A stretch of DNA of 64,000 bases from Novosphingobium sp. SG919 (GTDB lineage Bacteria; Pseudomonadota; Alphaproteobacteria; Sphingomonadales; Sphingomonadaceae). The DNA lies in the NCBI RefSeq assembly GCF_012932495.1, contig NZ_JABCNG010000001.1, positions 496,001 through 560,000 of the forward strand, written 5' to 3'. Positions 45,020 to 53,931 of the stretch are shown here, one piece after another; position 1 is the first letter of the stretch, and each line of letters opens with the position of its first letter. The position numbers and the translations under genes are program-made. The notes beneath the pieces are model-generated. The model was not told the DNA's origin, ran no database searches, and worked only from the letters and a program-made list of their open reading frames with translations.

Positions 45020-45618
45020 TCTTCTTCTTCCTCGTCCTTGAGCAGGGCGTCTTCGTCCTCGTCCCAGCCCTTTTCGTCCTCTTCCTCTTCCTCGTCTTCT
45101 TCCAGCGCGTCGATCAGCGCCTGGGCAAAGGCGGGAATGTCATCGGGCTTGCGGCTGGTGATCAGGTTGCCGTCGATCGCCACGGCCTGGTCCACCACAT
45201 CGGCCCCGGCGTTTTCCAGGTCGGTGCGGATCGAGGGCCAGCCGGTGACGGTGCGGCCATCGACGATATCGGCTTCCACCAGCAGCCAGGGGCCGTGGCA
45301 GATGGCCGCGATGGGCTTGTCCATGTCGTCGAATTCCTCGACCAGCTCGATCACCCGCGGCTCCAGGCGCAGGGCATCGGGGTTCATCTGGCCGCCGGGC
45401 AGCAGCAGGGCATCGAAATCGTCTGCTTCCACGGCATCGAGGCGGGCATCGACTTTCACGCTTTCACCCCAGTCGGTGTGGTTCCAGCCTTTGATCGAGC
45501 CGGTCTTGGGGCTCGCCACGACGGTTTCGATACCGGCGGCTTCCAGGGCCTTTTTCGGATCGATCAATTCCGATTGTTCAAAGCCGTCGGTGGCGAGGAT
45601 CAACACGCGTTTGGCCAT
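45016..45618 (-). CDS. DJ-1/PfpI family protein with long acidic C-terminal tail
   Basis: A 200-residue protein. Residues 1-170 are a standard PfpI/YhbO-type domain: LATDGFEQSEL with the conserved Glu, and the nucleophile elbow AAICHGPW with Cys107. Members act as glyoxalase/deglycase-like stress enzymes or, formerly, proteases. Residues 173-200 contain 21 Asp/Glu among 28, broken only by KGW and ALLK, which I do not expect in this family. The tail looks in frame and is followed by a normal stop. Confidence 0.9.
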   Translation of the reverse strand: MAKRVLILATDGFEQSELIDPKKALEAAGIETVVASPKTGSIKGWNHTDWGESVKVDARLDAVEADDFDALLLPGGQMNPDALRLEPRVIELVEEFDDMDKPIAAICHGPWLLVEADIVDGRTVTGWPSIRTDLENAGADVVDQAVAIDGNLITSRKPDDIPAFAQALIDALEEDEEEEEDEKGWDEDEDALLKDEEEED

Positions 45619-45745
45619 GGCATTTCTCCGTCAATTCGGGGGTACCTGCCCACAATGGCCCGTGGGGGTGACAGTTCCGGCGGTTTCGTTTTGTTCACGA
45701 CAGTGCGTTGCGAAATCGGCCGGCGCGGCCTAAACCCTGCGGGCC

Positions 45746-48025
45746 ATGGCCGATGATTTCAAAGATCCGTTCGACGCTATCGTCGATGCCCCGTTCGACT
45801 CCGCCCTGTCGGAGCGTTACCTGGTCTATGCCCTGTCCACGATCACCGCGCGCTCGCTGCCCGATCTGCGCGATGGGCTCAAGCCGGTGCATCGACGCCT
45901 GCTCTGGGCGATGCGGCAATTGCGGCTCGATCCCACCGGCGGTTTCAAGAAATCGGCGCGCGTGGTGGGCGATGTCATCGGCAAATATCACCCGCATGGC
46001 GATGCCAGCGTCTATGACGCGATGGTGCGCCTGGCGCAGGATTTCGCGCTGCGCTATCCCTTGGTCGATGGCCAGGGCAATTTCGGCAATATCGATGGCG
46101 ATAACGCGGCCGCCTATCGCTATACCGAAGCGCGGCTGACGCCCACCGCGATCCGCCTGATGGCCGGGCTGGACGAAGGCACGGTCGATTTCGTGCCCAC
46201 CTACAATGGCGAGGAGCAGGAGCCGGAAATCTTCCCGGGCCTGTTCCCCAACCTGCTGGCCAATGGCGCCAGTGGCATTGCCGTGGGCATGGCCACCAAC
46301 ATTCCCAGCCACAACGTGGCCGAGATCGTCGATGCCACGCTGATGCTGATCGACAATCCCGGCGTCGAACATGCGCAGTTGATGGAAGTGTTCCATGGCC
46401 CCGATTTCCCCACCGGCGGCGTGGTGGTGGACAGCCCCGCGGTCATTTCCGCCGCCTATGAAACCGGGCGTGGTTCGATCCGCGTGCGCGGCCGCTTTTC
46501 CAACGGGCGGGGCCAGGATGGCGCCTGGGAGGACACCGGGATCGAGCGGCTGGGCAGCGGCCAATGGCAGCTGGTCATCTCCGAAATTCCCTACATGGTG
46601 CAAAAGGGCAAGCTGATCGAACAGATCGCGGCCCTGATCGCCGACAAGAAGCTGCCGATCCTGGAAGACGTGCGCGATGAAAGCGACGAGCACATCCGCA
46701 TTGTGCTGGTGCCCAAGAGCCGCAACGTCGATCCCGAACTGCTCAAGGAATCGCTCTATCGGCTGACCGACCTGGAAACGCGCTTCGGCCTCAACCTCAA
46801 TGTGCTCGATGCGCATCGCACGCCGGGCGTGCTGGGCTTGAAGCTGCTGTTGCAGGAATGGGTGATCAGCCAGATCGACATCATGCTGCGCCGCACGCAG
46901 CACCGGCTGGACAAGATCGCCGCACGCCTCGAACTGCTCGAAGGCTATATCATTGCCTATCTCAACCTCGACCGGATCATCGAGATCATCCGGACCGAGG
47001 ACGAGCCCAAGCCGGTGATGATGGCCGAATTCGGCCTGACCGACCGCCAGGCCGAAGCCATTCTCAACATGCGGCTGCGTTCGCTGCGCAAGCTGGAAGA
47101 GATGGAACTGCGCAAGGAGCGCGACGCGCTGCTGTCAGAGCAGGACGATCTCAATGCGCTGCTGGAAAGCCCGGCGCGCCAGCGCACGCGGCTGAAGCGC
47201 GAATTGAACGCGCTGCGCAAGGACTATGGCCCGCACACCGCGCTGGGCCGCCGTCGCACCACGATTGCCGAAGCCGCGCCCACGCGCGAATTCTCGATGG
47301 ACGCGATGATCGAGAAGGAACCGGTAACGGTGGTGCTGTCCGCGCGCGGCTGGATCCGTGCGGCCAAGGGGCACTTGCCGCTCGATACCGAATTCAAGTT
47401 CAAGGAAGGCGATGGCCCGGCCTGGGTGCTGCATGCGCAGACCACCGACAAGCTTCTCGTCGCGCTCGACAATGGGCGGTTCTATACCCTGGGGGCGGAC
47501 AAGCTCCCTGGCGCGCGCGGCTTTGGCGAGCCGATCCGCACCATGGTGGACATCGATCCCGACGCGCACATCATGGCGCTGGTGGTCTATCGCCCCAAGG
47601 GGCAACTGCTGTTGGCGGCCAACACCGGGCGCGGCTTTGCCGCCGAGATGGACGAACTGCTGGCCGAGACCCGCAAGGGGCGCGGCGTGGTTTCGACCAA
47701 GCCGGGCGTCACCCTCAAGATCGTGCGCGAAATCGCGCCCGAGCATGATCACGTGGCCGTGGTGGGCGACAATCGCAAGCTGGTGATCTTTGCCCTCTCG
47801 GAAGTGCCGATCCTGGCCAAGGGGCAGGGGGTGACGCTGCAACGCTATCGCGACGGCGGCTTGTCGGACGCGATCACGCTCAAGCTGGACGACGGGCTGA
47901 CCTGGACGATGGGCGGCGAAACCGGCCGCACCCGCGTGGAAAAGGACCTGCTGCCCTGGAAAGTCGCGCGCGGCGCGGCCGGACGGCTGCCGCCGGTGGG
48001 CTTCCCGCGCGACAACACGTTCTAG
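45746..48025 (+). CDS. parC: DNA topoisomerase IV subunit A
   Basis: A 759-residue type IIA topoisomerase subunit that unlinks replicated chromosomes. The breakage-reunion domain shows [20 protein letters not shown], the quinolone region [13 protein letters not shown] and the catalytic Tyr126 in [11 protein letters not shown]. The C-terminal half has a degenerate beta-pinwheel without a clear GyrA box, which supports ParC over GyrA. Residue 87, equal to Ser80 of E. coli ParC, is Ala here. Confidence 0.94.
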   Translation: MADDFKDPFDAIVDAPFDSALSERYLVYALSTITARSLPDLRDGLKPVHRRLLWAMRQLRLDPTGGFKKSARVVGDVIGKYHPHGDASVYDAMVRLAQDFALRYPLVDGQGNFGNIDGDNAAAYRYTEARLTPTAIRLMAGLDEGTVDFVPTYNGEEQEPEIFPGLFPNLLANGASGIAVGMATNIPSHNVAEIVDATLMLIDNPGVEHAQLMEVFHGPDFPTGGVVVDSPAVISAAYETGRGSIRVRGRFSNGRGQDGAWEDTGIERLGSGQWQLVISEIPYMVQKGKLIEQIAALIADKKLPILEDVRDESDEHIRIVLVPKSRNVDPELLKESLYRLTDLETRFGLNLNVLDAHRTPGVLGLKLLLQEWVISQIDIMLRRTQHRLDKIAARLELLEGYIIAYLNLDRIIEIIRTEDEPKPVMMAEFGLTDRQAEAILNMRLRSLRKLEEMELRKERDALLSEQDDLNALLESPARQRTRLKRELNALRKDYGPHTALGRRRTTIAEAAPTREFSMDAMIEKEPVTVVLSARGWIRAAKGHLPLDTEFKFKEGDGPAWVLHAQTTDKLLVALDNGRFYTLGADKLPGARGFGEPIRTMVDIDPDAHIMALVVYRPKGQLLLAANTGRGFAAEMDELLAETRKGRGVVSTKPGVTLKIVREIAPEHDHVAVVGDNRKLVIFALSEVPILAKGQGVTLQRYRDGGLSDAITLKLDDGLTWTMGGETGRTRVEKDLLPWKVARGAAGRLPPVGFPRDNTF

Positions 48026-48058
48026 GTTTCGGCCCCCCGTCAGGCCTGCGGCCTGCCA

Positions 48059-48079
48059 CCTCCCCATTTCATGGGGAGG
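48059..48079. terminator. Hairpin between convergent parC and the LysR gene
   Basis: CCTCCCCAT pairs with ATGGGGAGG around TTC. A second small palindrome (AGGCCTGCGGCCT region, 48041-48054) precedes it. The stem resembles the CTCCCC-type hairpins elsewhere in the window. Confidence 0.6.
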
Positions 48080-48083
48080 GTCG

Positions 48084-48989
48084 CTACGTTTCGCCCTGTT
48101 CCTTGGCCGCGTCTACCAGCCAGTCGTGGAATTTCACCAGCCCTGGGTGGTCGCGCCAGTCGGGGCGGAGCACGAGGTAGTATTGGCCTTCGTCCACCAG
48201 CGCGGTGGCAAAGGGGGTTACCAGCGAGCCGGATTGCAGTTCGGGTTCGATCAGGAAGCGCGGGAGCAGGGCGGCGCCCGATCCGGCCGCGGCGGCCTGG
48301 GCCAGCATCAGGAAGTGTTCGAAGGTCGCGCCCTTGAGCGGCGGCAGGCCTTCGATGCCGGCCATGGCAAACCAGCGGTTCCAGGCGCTCCGCCGCGAAA
48401 TCTGGAATAGCAGCGGCTTGTCCAGCAGGTCCTGGGGTTGTGTCACGCCTTCGGCCGCCAGCCAGGTGGGCGAGCAGGCGACCACGGCCTGTTCGGCAAA
48501 CAGCGGCACCATTTCGGCATCGGCCCAATCGGCGGCGCCGAAGTGGATCGCGGCATCGAAGCGCTCTTCGCGCAAGTCGAACGGAAACGAGCGTGCCGCA
48601 AAGTTCACGGTCAATTCCGGGTGGCGCGCGGTCAACCCCGGCAGGCGCGGCGCCAGCCAGCGCATGCCAAAGCTGGGCAGCGTGGCGATGGCAAGGTCGC
48701 GCCGGCTGCCACGGTCCATCGCCTTGGCCGTGGCCATGCGGATGCGGCGCAGCGCCGGCTCGATATCCTCGGCATAGGCGCGGCCGGCTTCGTTGAGCGT
48801 GACGCGGCGGCCATGACGCTGGAACAGCGGTGTTTGCAACGCTTCTTCCAGCAGGGCAATCTGGCGGCTGACCGCGCTTTGCGTCAGACCGAGCTGCTCG
48901 CCGGCGCGGGAAAAGCCACCTTCGCGCGCTGCGGTCACGAAGCAGGCCAGCGCGGTCATCGAAGGGAGTTCACGACGCGATTCGCTCAT
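48084..48989 (-). CDS. LysR-family transcriptional regulator (GcvA-like)
   Basis: A 301-residue regulator. The N-terminal winged helix-turn-helix reads ARREGGFSRAGEQLGLTQSAVSRQIALLE-like (helix AGEQLGLTQSAVSRQIALLE), followed by an effector-binding domain with the GcvA/AmpR-type look (AIHFGAADW). It is divergent from the DUF1338-ast genes across a 99-base gap, the usual layout for a LysR protein controlling its neighbour. It probably regulates arginine breakdown, perhaps with succinylarginine-type or 2-oxo acid effectors; this is inference. Confidence 0.9.
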   Translation of the reverse strand: MSESRRELPSMTALACFVTAAREGGFSRAGEQLGLTQSAVSRQIALLEEALQTPLFQRHGRRVTLNEAGRAYAEDIEPALRRIRMATAKAMDRGSRRDLAIATLPSFGMRWLAPRLPGLTARHPELTVNFAARSFPFDLREERFDAAIHFGAADWADAEMVPLFAEQAVVACSPTWLAAEGVTQPQDLLDKPLLFQISRRSAWNRWFAMAGIEGLPPLKGATFEHFLMLAQAAAAGSGAALLPRFLIEPELQSGSLVTPFATALVDEGQYYLVLRPDWRDHPGLVKFHDWLVDAAKEQGET

Positions 48990-49012
48990 TCCAAAACCCG
49001 ATCAACAGATGA

Positions 49013-49032
49013 TGCTTCCCCGTTTTGAAGCA
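49013..49032. promoter_or_regulatory. Candidate LysR operator in the divergent promoter region
   Basis: Inverted repeat TGCTTC-N8-GAAGCA with a T-N11-A core, midway between the LysR gene and the DUF1338 gene. This is the form expected of a LysR box. Position and symmetry support it; no binding data. Confidence 0.4.
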
Positions 49033-49088
49033 CGGCTTTCCTATCATAAATAGCATGTCCAGACGATATTAGATCGAAAGGGCGCATT

Positions 49089-50126
49089 ATGCCGAACTTG
49101 GCAACCATCGAACAAAGCAGCGGCTCGGACCTTGTCGAAAATGTCCTTGGCGATGCCGAGGCCGCGCGGATTCGTGCGCTGGCCGCGCCGATGGTGCCGG
49201 TGGGCAGCCATGCTCCGGTCAATGGAATCGATGCCCTGCGCTTTGCCGAGGCACTCAACCTCGTGCTTTTTGCCGATCTGCTCGACCGCGTGCCCGAAGG
49301 CGCCGAGTATGTGGCGCAATGCGCGGCCCAGGGTCGCCGCATCGTGCTCGACCATGGCGCGCTGCGTACGGTGGCCCTGCCGCAAGGCGCGCGCTGCGCC
49401 ATGCCCAACGGGGTGGAGGCGTTCCGCCGCGTGCTCGAACCCCTGGGCTATGTCGAAGTGGGCGTCTATCCCCTGCCGCGGCTCAAGATGACCGGGCATG
49501 TGTGGTGCCACGCGCGCTTTGCCGAAACGATGCCGCAGTTCTTTGTGAGCGAACTGCATGTGGACCAGTTCTCGCCCGCCTTTTCCAAGGCGGCGGTGCG
49601 GGTGTTCGGCTCCGCGCTCGATCGGCTCGATGCTGCGACGGCGCAAGTCCTGGCCCGCTTTGCCGCAGGCGGCAGCGTGCCGCAGGAAGACGCGGCCGCC
49701 GCGCTCAAGGTGGTGATGCGGCTGTTCGATCGCCAGCATCCCGTGCCGTTCGAGCGCGACTATGAAATCCTGCGTGCCGAAAGCGCCGAAGCCGCCTGGA
49801 TTTCCACCGAAGGCAATGCCTTCAACCATGTGACCGACCGGGTGAGCGACGTTGAGGAAACGGCCCAGGGCGAGCGCGAGGCCGGGCGGAGCATCAAGGA
49901 CAAGGTGGAAGTCTCGGCCTCGGGCCGGGTGCGCCAGACGGCATTGCGCGCCGCGCAAGTGAAGCGCTCGTTCCGCGCCGACGATGGCACGCTGACCGCG
50001 CAGACCGTGCCGGGATCGTTCTTCGAATTCATCACGCGGCGGGTCGATGCCGCCACGGGCAAGCTCGACCTTACGTTCGACAGCGGCAATGCCACGGGCA
50101 TCTTCAAGATGACCGCCGCGGCCTGA
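49089..50126 (+). CDS. DUF1338 (2-oxoadipate dioxygenase/decarboxylase-like) protein at head of ast genes
   Basis: A 345-residue protein of the DUF1338 family, which includes HglS, an Fe(II) enzyme that turns 2-oxoadipate into 2-hydroxyglutarate. The likely metal ligands are His89 (LDHGALRTV), His247 (AFNHVTDRV) and Glu313 (SFFEFITRR), placed as in that family; ELHVDQFSP is another hallmark. It is shorter than the lysine-pathway enzyme I know (about 460 residues). AAAGGG precedes ATG 49089. It is divergent from the LysR gene and 94 bases upstream of astC, so it likely joins arginine/ornithine catabolism. Its substrate here is unknown. Confidence 0.82.
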   Translation: MPNLATIEQSSGSDLVENVLGDAEAARIRALAAPMVPVGSHAPVNGIDALRFAEALNLVLFADLLDRVPEGAEYVAQCAAQGRRIVLDHGALRTVALPQGARCAMPNGVEAFRRVLEPLGYVEVGVYPLPRLKMTGHVWCHARFAETMPQFFVSELHVDQFSPAFSKAAVRVFGSALDRLDAATAQVLARFAAGGSVPQEDAAAALKVVMRLFDRQHPVPFERDYEILRAESAEAAWISTEGNAFNHVTDRVSDVEETAQGEREAGRSIKDKVEVSASGRVRQTALRAAQVKRSFRADDGTLTAQTVPGSFFEFITRRVDAATGKLDLTFDSGNATGIFKMTAAA

Positions 50127-50220
50127 TCCCGTTTCGCCCCCCGCCCGCAATCGCGCGGGGGGCGGGTCAAACCCAACAGAAACACAAAATCCGCGATCTC
50201 GTTTGCGGGGAGAAATCGTC

Positions 50221-51441
50221 ATGTCTGAAGCTCTGATGCCGCTTTATGCCCGTGCCCAGATCGAAGTGGAACGTGGGGAAGGCGTGTGGCTGGAAGCCCG
50301 CGATGGCCGTCGCTTCCTCGATTGCGTGGCCGGCATTGCCACGTGCAGCCTGGGTCACGCGCATCCCGCGCTGGTCGAGGCGCTCACCGCGCAGGCGCAC
50401 AAGCTGTGGCACGTGTCCAACATCTTCCGCATTCCCGGCCAGGAGGAACTGGCCGACAAGCTGACCGGTGCCACCTTTGCCGACCTGGCCTATTTCGCCA
50501 ATTCGGGCACCGAGGCAGTGGAAGCCGCGCTCAAGACCGCGCGCCGCTATCACTATGCCAAGGGTAACGCCGAACGCATCGACGTGATCGGCTTTGCCGG
50601 ATCGTTCCACGGCCGCACCTATGCGGCGATCAACGCCTCGGGCAATCCCACCTACCTCGAAGGGTTCGGGCCGCGCCTGCCCGGCTATGTGCAGTTGTCG
50701 ATCGACGACATGCCCGCCCTGGCACAGGCGATTGCCAGCCCCACCACGGCGGCGGTGATCGTGGAGCCGGTGCAGGGCGAAGGCGGCGCGCGGGCGCTGT
50801 CGGGCGAGTTCCTGCTGGAACTGCGCCGCCTCACGCGCGAACACGGCGTGCTGCTGATCCACGATGAAGTGCAAAGCGGGATGGGCCGCACCGGCAAGCT
50901 GTTTGCCCACCAGTGGTTTCCCGGCGCAGAGCCCGATATCATGGCCATTGCCAAGGCGCTGGGCGGCGGCTTTCCGATCGGCGCGTGCCTGACCACGGCC
51001 GAAGCGGCCAGCGGCATGGTGACGGGCGTGCATGGCACCACCTTTGGCGGCAATCCGCTGGCGATGGCCGTGGGCCTCGCCGTGTTCGACGTGATTGCGC
51101 AAGACGCCACGCTGGCGCATGTTGCCGCCATGTCCGACCGTTTCTACACCGGCTTTGCCCAGCTTGCCGGGCGCTATCCCGATCAGATCGTGGAAACGCG
51201 CGGCAAGGGCCTGCTCATGGGGCTCAAGCTGCATGCCAACAACCGCGAGGTGATGGCCCTGGCGCGCGAGCATGGCCTGCTGGTGGCGGGCGGCGGCGAG
51301 AACTGCATCCGCATGCTGCCTTCGCTGCTGATCACGGCGGCTGAAGTGGACGAGGCGCTGGCCCGCCTCGACGCGACGCTGGCCGATGCGCGCGGGCGCG
51401 GCTGGGGCTTGGGTCACGCCGCCAGCGCGGTGGCGGCCTGA
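50221..51441 (+). CDS. astC: Succinylornithine/acetylornithine aminotransferase
   Basis: A 406-residue class III PLP aminotransferase. Features: SGTEAVEAALKTARRYH, the DEVQSGMGRTGKLFA cofactor Asp region and the Schiff-base Lys in MAIAKALGGGFPIGA. AstC and ArgD are close relatives and both can use acetyl- and succinylornithine; the position beside astA supports catabolic AstC. GGGGAGA lies before ATG 50221; an in-frame TTG at 50203 is less likely. The stop TGA overlaps the astA ATG by one base. Confidence 0.9.
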   Translation: MSEALMPLYARAQIEVERGEGVWLEARDGRRFLDCVAGIATCSLGHAHPALVEALTAQAHKLWHVSNIFRIPGQEELADKLTGATFADLAYFANSGTEAVEAALKTARRYHYAKGNAERIDVIGFAGSFHGRTYAAINASGNPTYLEGFGPRLPGYVQLSIDDMPALAQAIASPTTAAVIVEPVQGEGGARALSGEFLLELRRLTREHGVLLIHDEVQSGMGRTGKLFAHQWFPGAEPDIMAIAKALGGGFPIGACLTTAEAASGMVTGVHGTTFGGNPLAMAVGLAVFDVIAQDATLAHVAAMSDRFYTGFAQLAGRYPDQIVETRGKGLLMGLKLHANNREVMALAREHGLLVAGGGENCIRMLPSLLITAAEVDEALARLDATLADARGRGWGLGHAASAVAA

Positions 51442-52451
51442 TGCTGGTGGTGCGGCCGGCCGGGCCGGCCGACATCGATGCCCTGCTCGATCTGGCGTTC
51501 CTTTCGGGCAAGGGCTTCACCAGCCTGCCCGAAGACCGTGGCTTGCTGGCCGAGCGGCTGGCGCTTTCGGCGCAGAGCTTTGCCCGTGAAGTCGCCCCGG
51601 CCGAGGCGTGGTATACGCTGATGCTGGAAGATCTCGACACCGGCATGATCGAAGGCGTGGCCGGGATCAAGGGCGGGGTCGGGCTGCACCGGCCACACTT
51701 TTCGTTCCGCGTCATGACCTTGGCGCAGTATTCGTCGGCCACGGGCACGCGGTTCGATCACCAGGCGCTGGTGCTGGTCAACGAATGCACCGGCGCTTCG
51801 GAAGTGGGATCGCTGTTCCTGCGCCCGCGCAAGCGGCAGGGCGGGGCGGGGTCGCTGCTGGCCCGCGCGCGCTATGCCCTGATCGGCGCCAACCGCGATC
51901 TGTTTGCCGCCACGATCATGGCCGAACTGCGCGGCTGGTTCGACGAGCGTGACGAAAGCCCGTTCTGGCATGGCATCGCCGCCAAGTTCTTTCGCCTGCC
52001 GTTCGAGGATGCCGACCGGATGATCACCGCCACCGACGGGCAGTTCATCCTGGACCTGGCGCCGCGCCACCCCATCTATCTGGAACTGGTGGATCCGGCC
52101 GCGCGCGAGGCGATCGGCAAGGTCCATCGCCATGGGGAGCGCGCGCTGGCGATGTTGGAAGACGAAGGCTTTACCCGTTCGGGGCTGATCGACATCTTTG
52201 ACGGTGGCCCCACCGTGACTGCTCCGCGCGACCAGCTGCGCACCATTCGCAATGCGCGCAGCCTGCCCGCCGCCGCCGGCGTGGTGGAAAGCGGGCCCGA
52301 TGATCGGCTCCACCTGGTGGCAACGCCGGGCCTGGCCTCGTTCCGGGCCACGCTGACGCCGGCGCGCATCGGCGAAGACGCGCTGGTCGTTCCCGAAACA
52401 ACCCTGGCCGCCTTGGGCATTCGCCCGGGCGACGCCCTGATCGTGAGTTGA
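51441..52451 (+). CDS. astA: Arginine N-succinyltransferase
   Basis: A 336-residue enzyme that succinylates arginine using succinyl-CoA, the first step of the AST pathway. Family landmarks: VVRPAGPADIDALLDLAF, GKGFTSLPEDRGLLAERL, SVGLHRPHFSFRV-like GGVGLHRPHFSFRVM, EVGSLFLRPRKRQGGAGSLL and GNGEG-type C-terminal regions with MLEDEGFTRSGLIDIFDGGP. ATG 51441 overlaps the astC stop by one base, and its own stop overlaps the TTG of astD. Confidence 0.94.
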   Translation: MLVVRPAGPADIDALLDLAFLSGKGFTSLPEDRGLLAERLALSAQSFAREVAPAEAWYTLMLEDLDTGMIEGVAGIKGGVGLHRPHFSFRVMTLAQYSSATGTRFDHQALVLVNECTGASEVGSLFLRPRKRQGGAGSLLARARYALIGANRDLFAATIMAELRGWFDERDESPFWHGIAAKFFRLPFEDADRMITATDGQFILDLAPRHPIYLELVDPAAREAIGKVHRHGERALAMLEDEGFTRSGLIDIFDGGPTVTAPRDQLRTIRNARSLPAAAGVVESGPDDRLHLVATPGLASFRATLTPARIGEDALVVPETTLAALGIRPGDALIVS

Positions 52452-53866
52452 CTGCCGTGACCCAAAGGCTCCAGTCGTTTGATCCGGCCCATGGCCGCGT
52501 GGTGTGGGAAGGCGATGTGGCCGATGCGGCCGCCTGCACCGCCGCGCTGGACAAGGCCCGCGCTGCGTTCCCGGCCTGGGCCCGCACCCCGCTGGAAGAG
52601 CGGGTGGCGATTGCCCAGCGCTATGCCACCCTGGTCAAGGCCAGCCCCGCGCTTGCCGAACTGATCAGCGCGGAAACCGGCAAGCTGCTGTGGGAAACCC
52701 GCACCGAGCAGGCCGGCATGGCGGGCAAGGTGGCCGTATCCATCGCCGCCCAGGCCGAGCGCACCGGCATGCGGCAGGCTGAAATGCCGTTCGGCAGCGC
52801 CACGCTGCGCCATCGCCCCCATGGCGTGATGGCGGTGCTGGGCCCCTATAACTTCCCCGGTCACCTGCCCAACGGGCACATCGTGCCGGCGCTCCTGGCC
52901 GGCAACACCGTGGTGTTCAAGCCATCGGAGCTGACGCCGGCGACCGGTGCTGCCATGGTCGGCCTGTGGCGCGAGGCGGGGCTGCCCGATGGCGTGCTCA
53001 ACATCTTGCAGGGCGGGCGCGAGACGGGTGAAGCGCTGCTCAAGGGCCGTATCGACGGCCTGCTGTTCACCGGCTCGGCCACGGCCGGCCAGATTTTCCG
53101 CCGCCAGTTTGCCGACCGGCCCGACGTGGTCCTGGCGCTGGAACTGGGCGGCAACAATCCGCTGGTGGCCTGGGATGGCGATCCGGCTGCGGTGGCCAGC
53201 CTGATCGTGCATTCGGCGTTTGTCACCAGCGGCCAACGCTGTTCGTGCGCGCGGCGGCTGATCCTGCCCGAAGGCGCCTGGGGTGACAGCGTGGTCGATG
53301 CGCTGGCAGACCTGGCGCAGCGCCTGCCGATCGCCGCGTGGGACGAGCCGGGCGAGGCGTTCATGGGCCCGCTGGTGGGCGACGCGCAGGCGCGTGGCGC
53401 ACGCGCTGCGGTGCGCGACCTAGTGGCAGGCGGCGCCCGCACCATCCTGGCCGAAGCGGCGCAGGACGGGCGGCGCGAGGCGTTCTTTGCCCCCGTGATC
53501 CTGGATGTGACCGGGCTTGCCGTGCCCGATCGCGAAGTGTTCGCGCCCGTGCTGAGCGTGCGCCGGGTGCCCGATTTTGCCGCGGCACTGGCCAGCGCCA
53601 ACGACACCGCATTTGGTCTTTCGGCCGGCCTGATCTCCGCCGATCCGGCGCTTTGGGATGAATTCCGCCTGTTCGTGCGCGCCGGGGTCGTCAACTGGAA
53701 CCGCCCGACCACCGGGGCTGCGGCCAACATGCCGTTCGGCGGCCTTGGCGAAAGCGGCAACCACCGCCCCAGCGCCTATTACGCTGCCGATTATTGCGCC
53801 TGGCCCATGGCCAGTTTCGAAGCGCCGGCCATCGCGGCCCAACCGGTACCCGGCGTGCCGGCCTGA
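52448..53866 (+). CDS. astD: Succinylglutamate-semialdehyde dehydrogenase, catalytically intact copy
   Basis: A 472-residue NAD-dependent dehydrogenase of the AST route. The catalytic Cys265 (SGQRCSCARRL) and general base Glu232 (LALELGGNNP) are both present, unlike the paralogue at 24217-25668. The ending VVNWNRPTTGAAANMPFGG and GNHRPSAYYAADYCAWP match AstD. The start may be the TTG at 52448 (in the astA stop) or the GTG at 52457. A strong terminator follows. astB and astE are not present downstream. Confidence 0.95.
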   Translation: MTAVTQRLQSFDPAHGRVVWEGDVADAAACTAALDKARAAFPAWARTPLEERVAIAQRYATLVKASPALAELISAETGKLLWETRTEQAGMAGKVAVSIAAQAERTGMRQAEMPFGSATLRHRPHGVMAVLGPYNFPGHLPNGHIVPALLAGNTVVFKPSELTPATGAAMVGLWREAGLPDGVLNILQGGRETGEALLKGRIDGLLFTGSATAGQIFRRQFADRPDVVLALELGGNNPLVAWDGDPAAVASLIVHSAFVTSGQRCSCARRLILPEGAWGDSVVDALADLAQRLPIAAWDEPGEAFMGPLVGDAQARGARAAVRDLVAGGARTILAEAAQDGRREAFFAPVILDVTGLAVPDREVFAPVLSVRRVPDFAAALASANDTAFGLSAGLISADPALWDEFRLFVRAGVVNWNRPTTGAAANMPFGGLGESGNHRPSAYYAADYCAWPMASFEAPAIAAQPVPGVPA

Positions 53867-53877
53867 AAAACCGCACG

Positions 53878-53906
53878 GGTGCCGGATTTTTCCGGCACCT
53901 TTTTTG
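53878..53906 (+). terminator. Rho-independent terminator of the ast operon
   Basis: GGTGCCGGA and TCCGGCACC form a 9-base stem with a TTTT loop, followed by a run of seven T. Confidence 0.92.
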
Positions 53907-53931
53907 CATCCGTGCGTTATGCGCAGCACGG

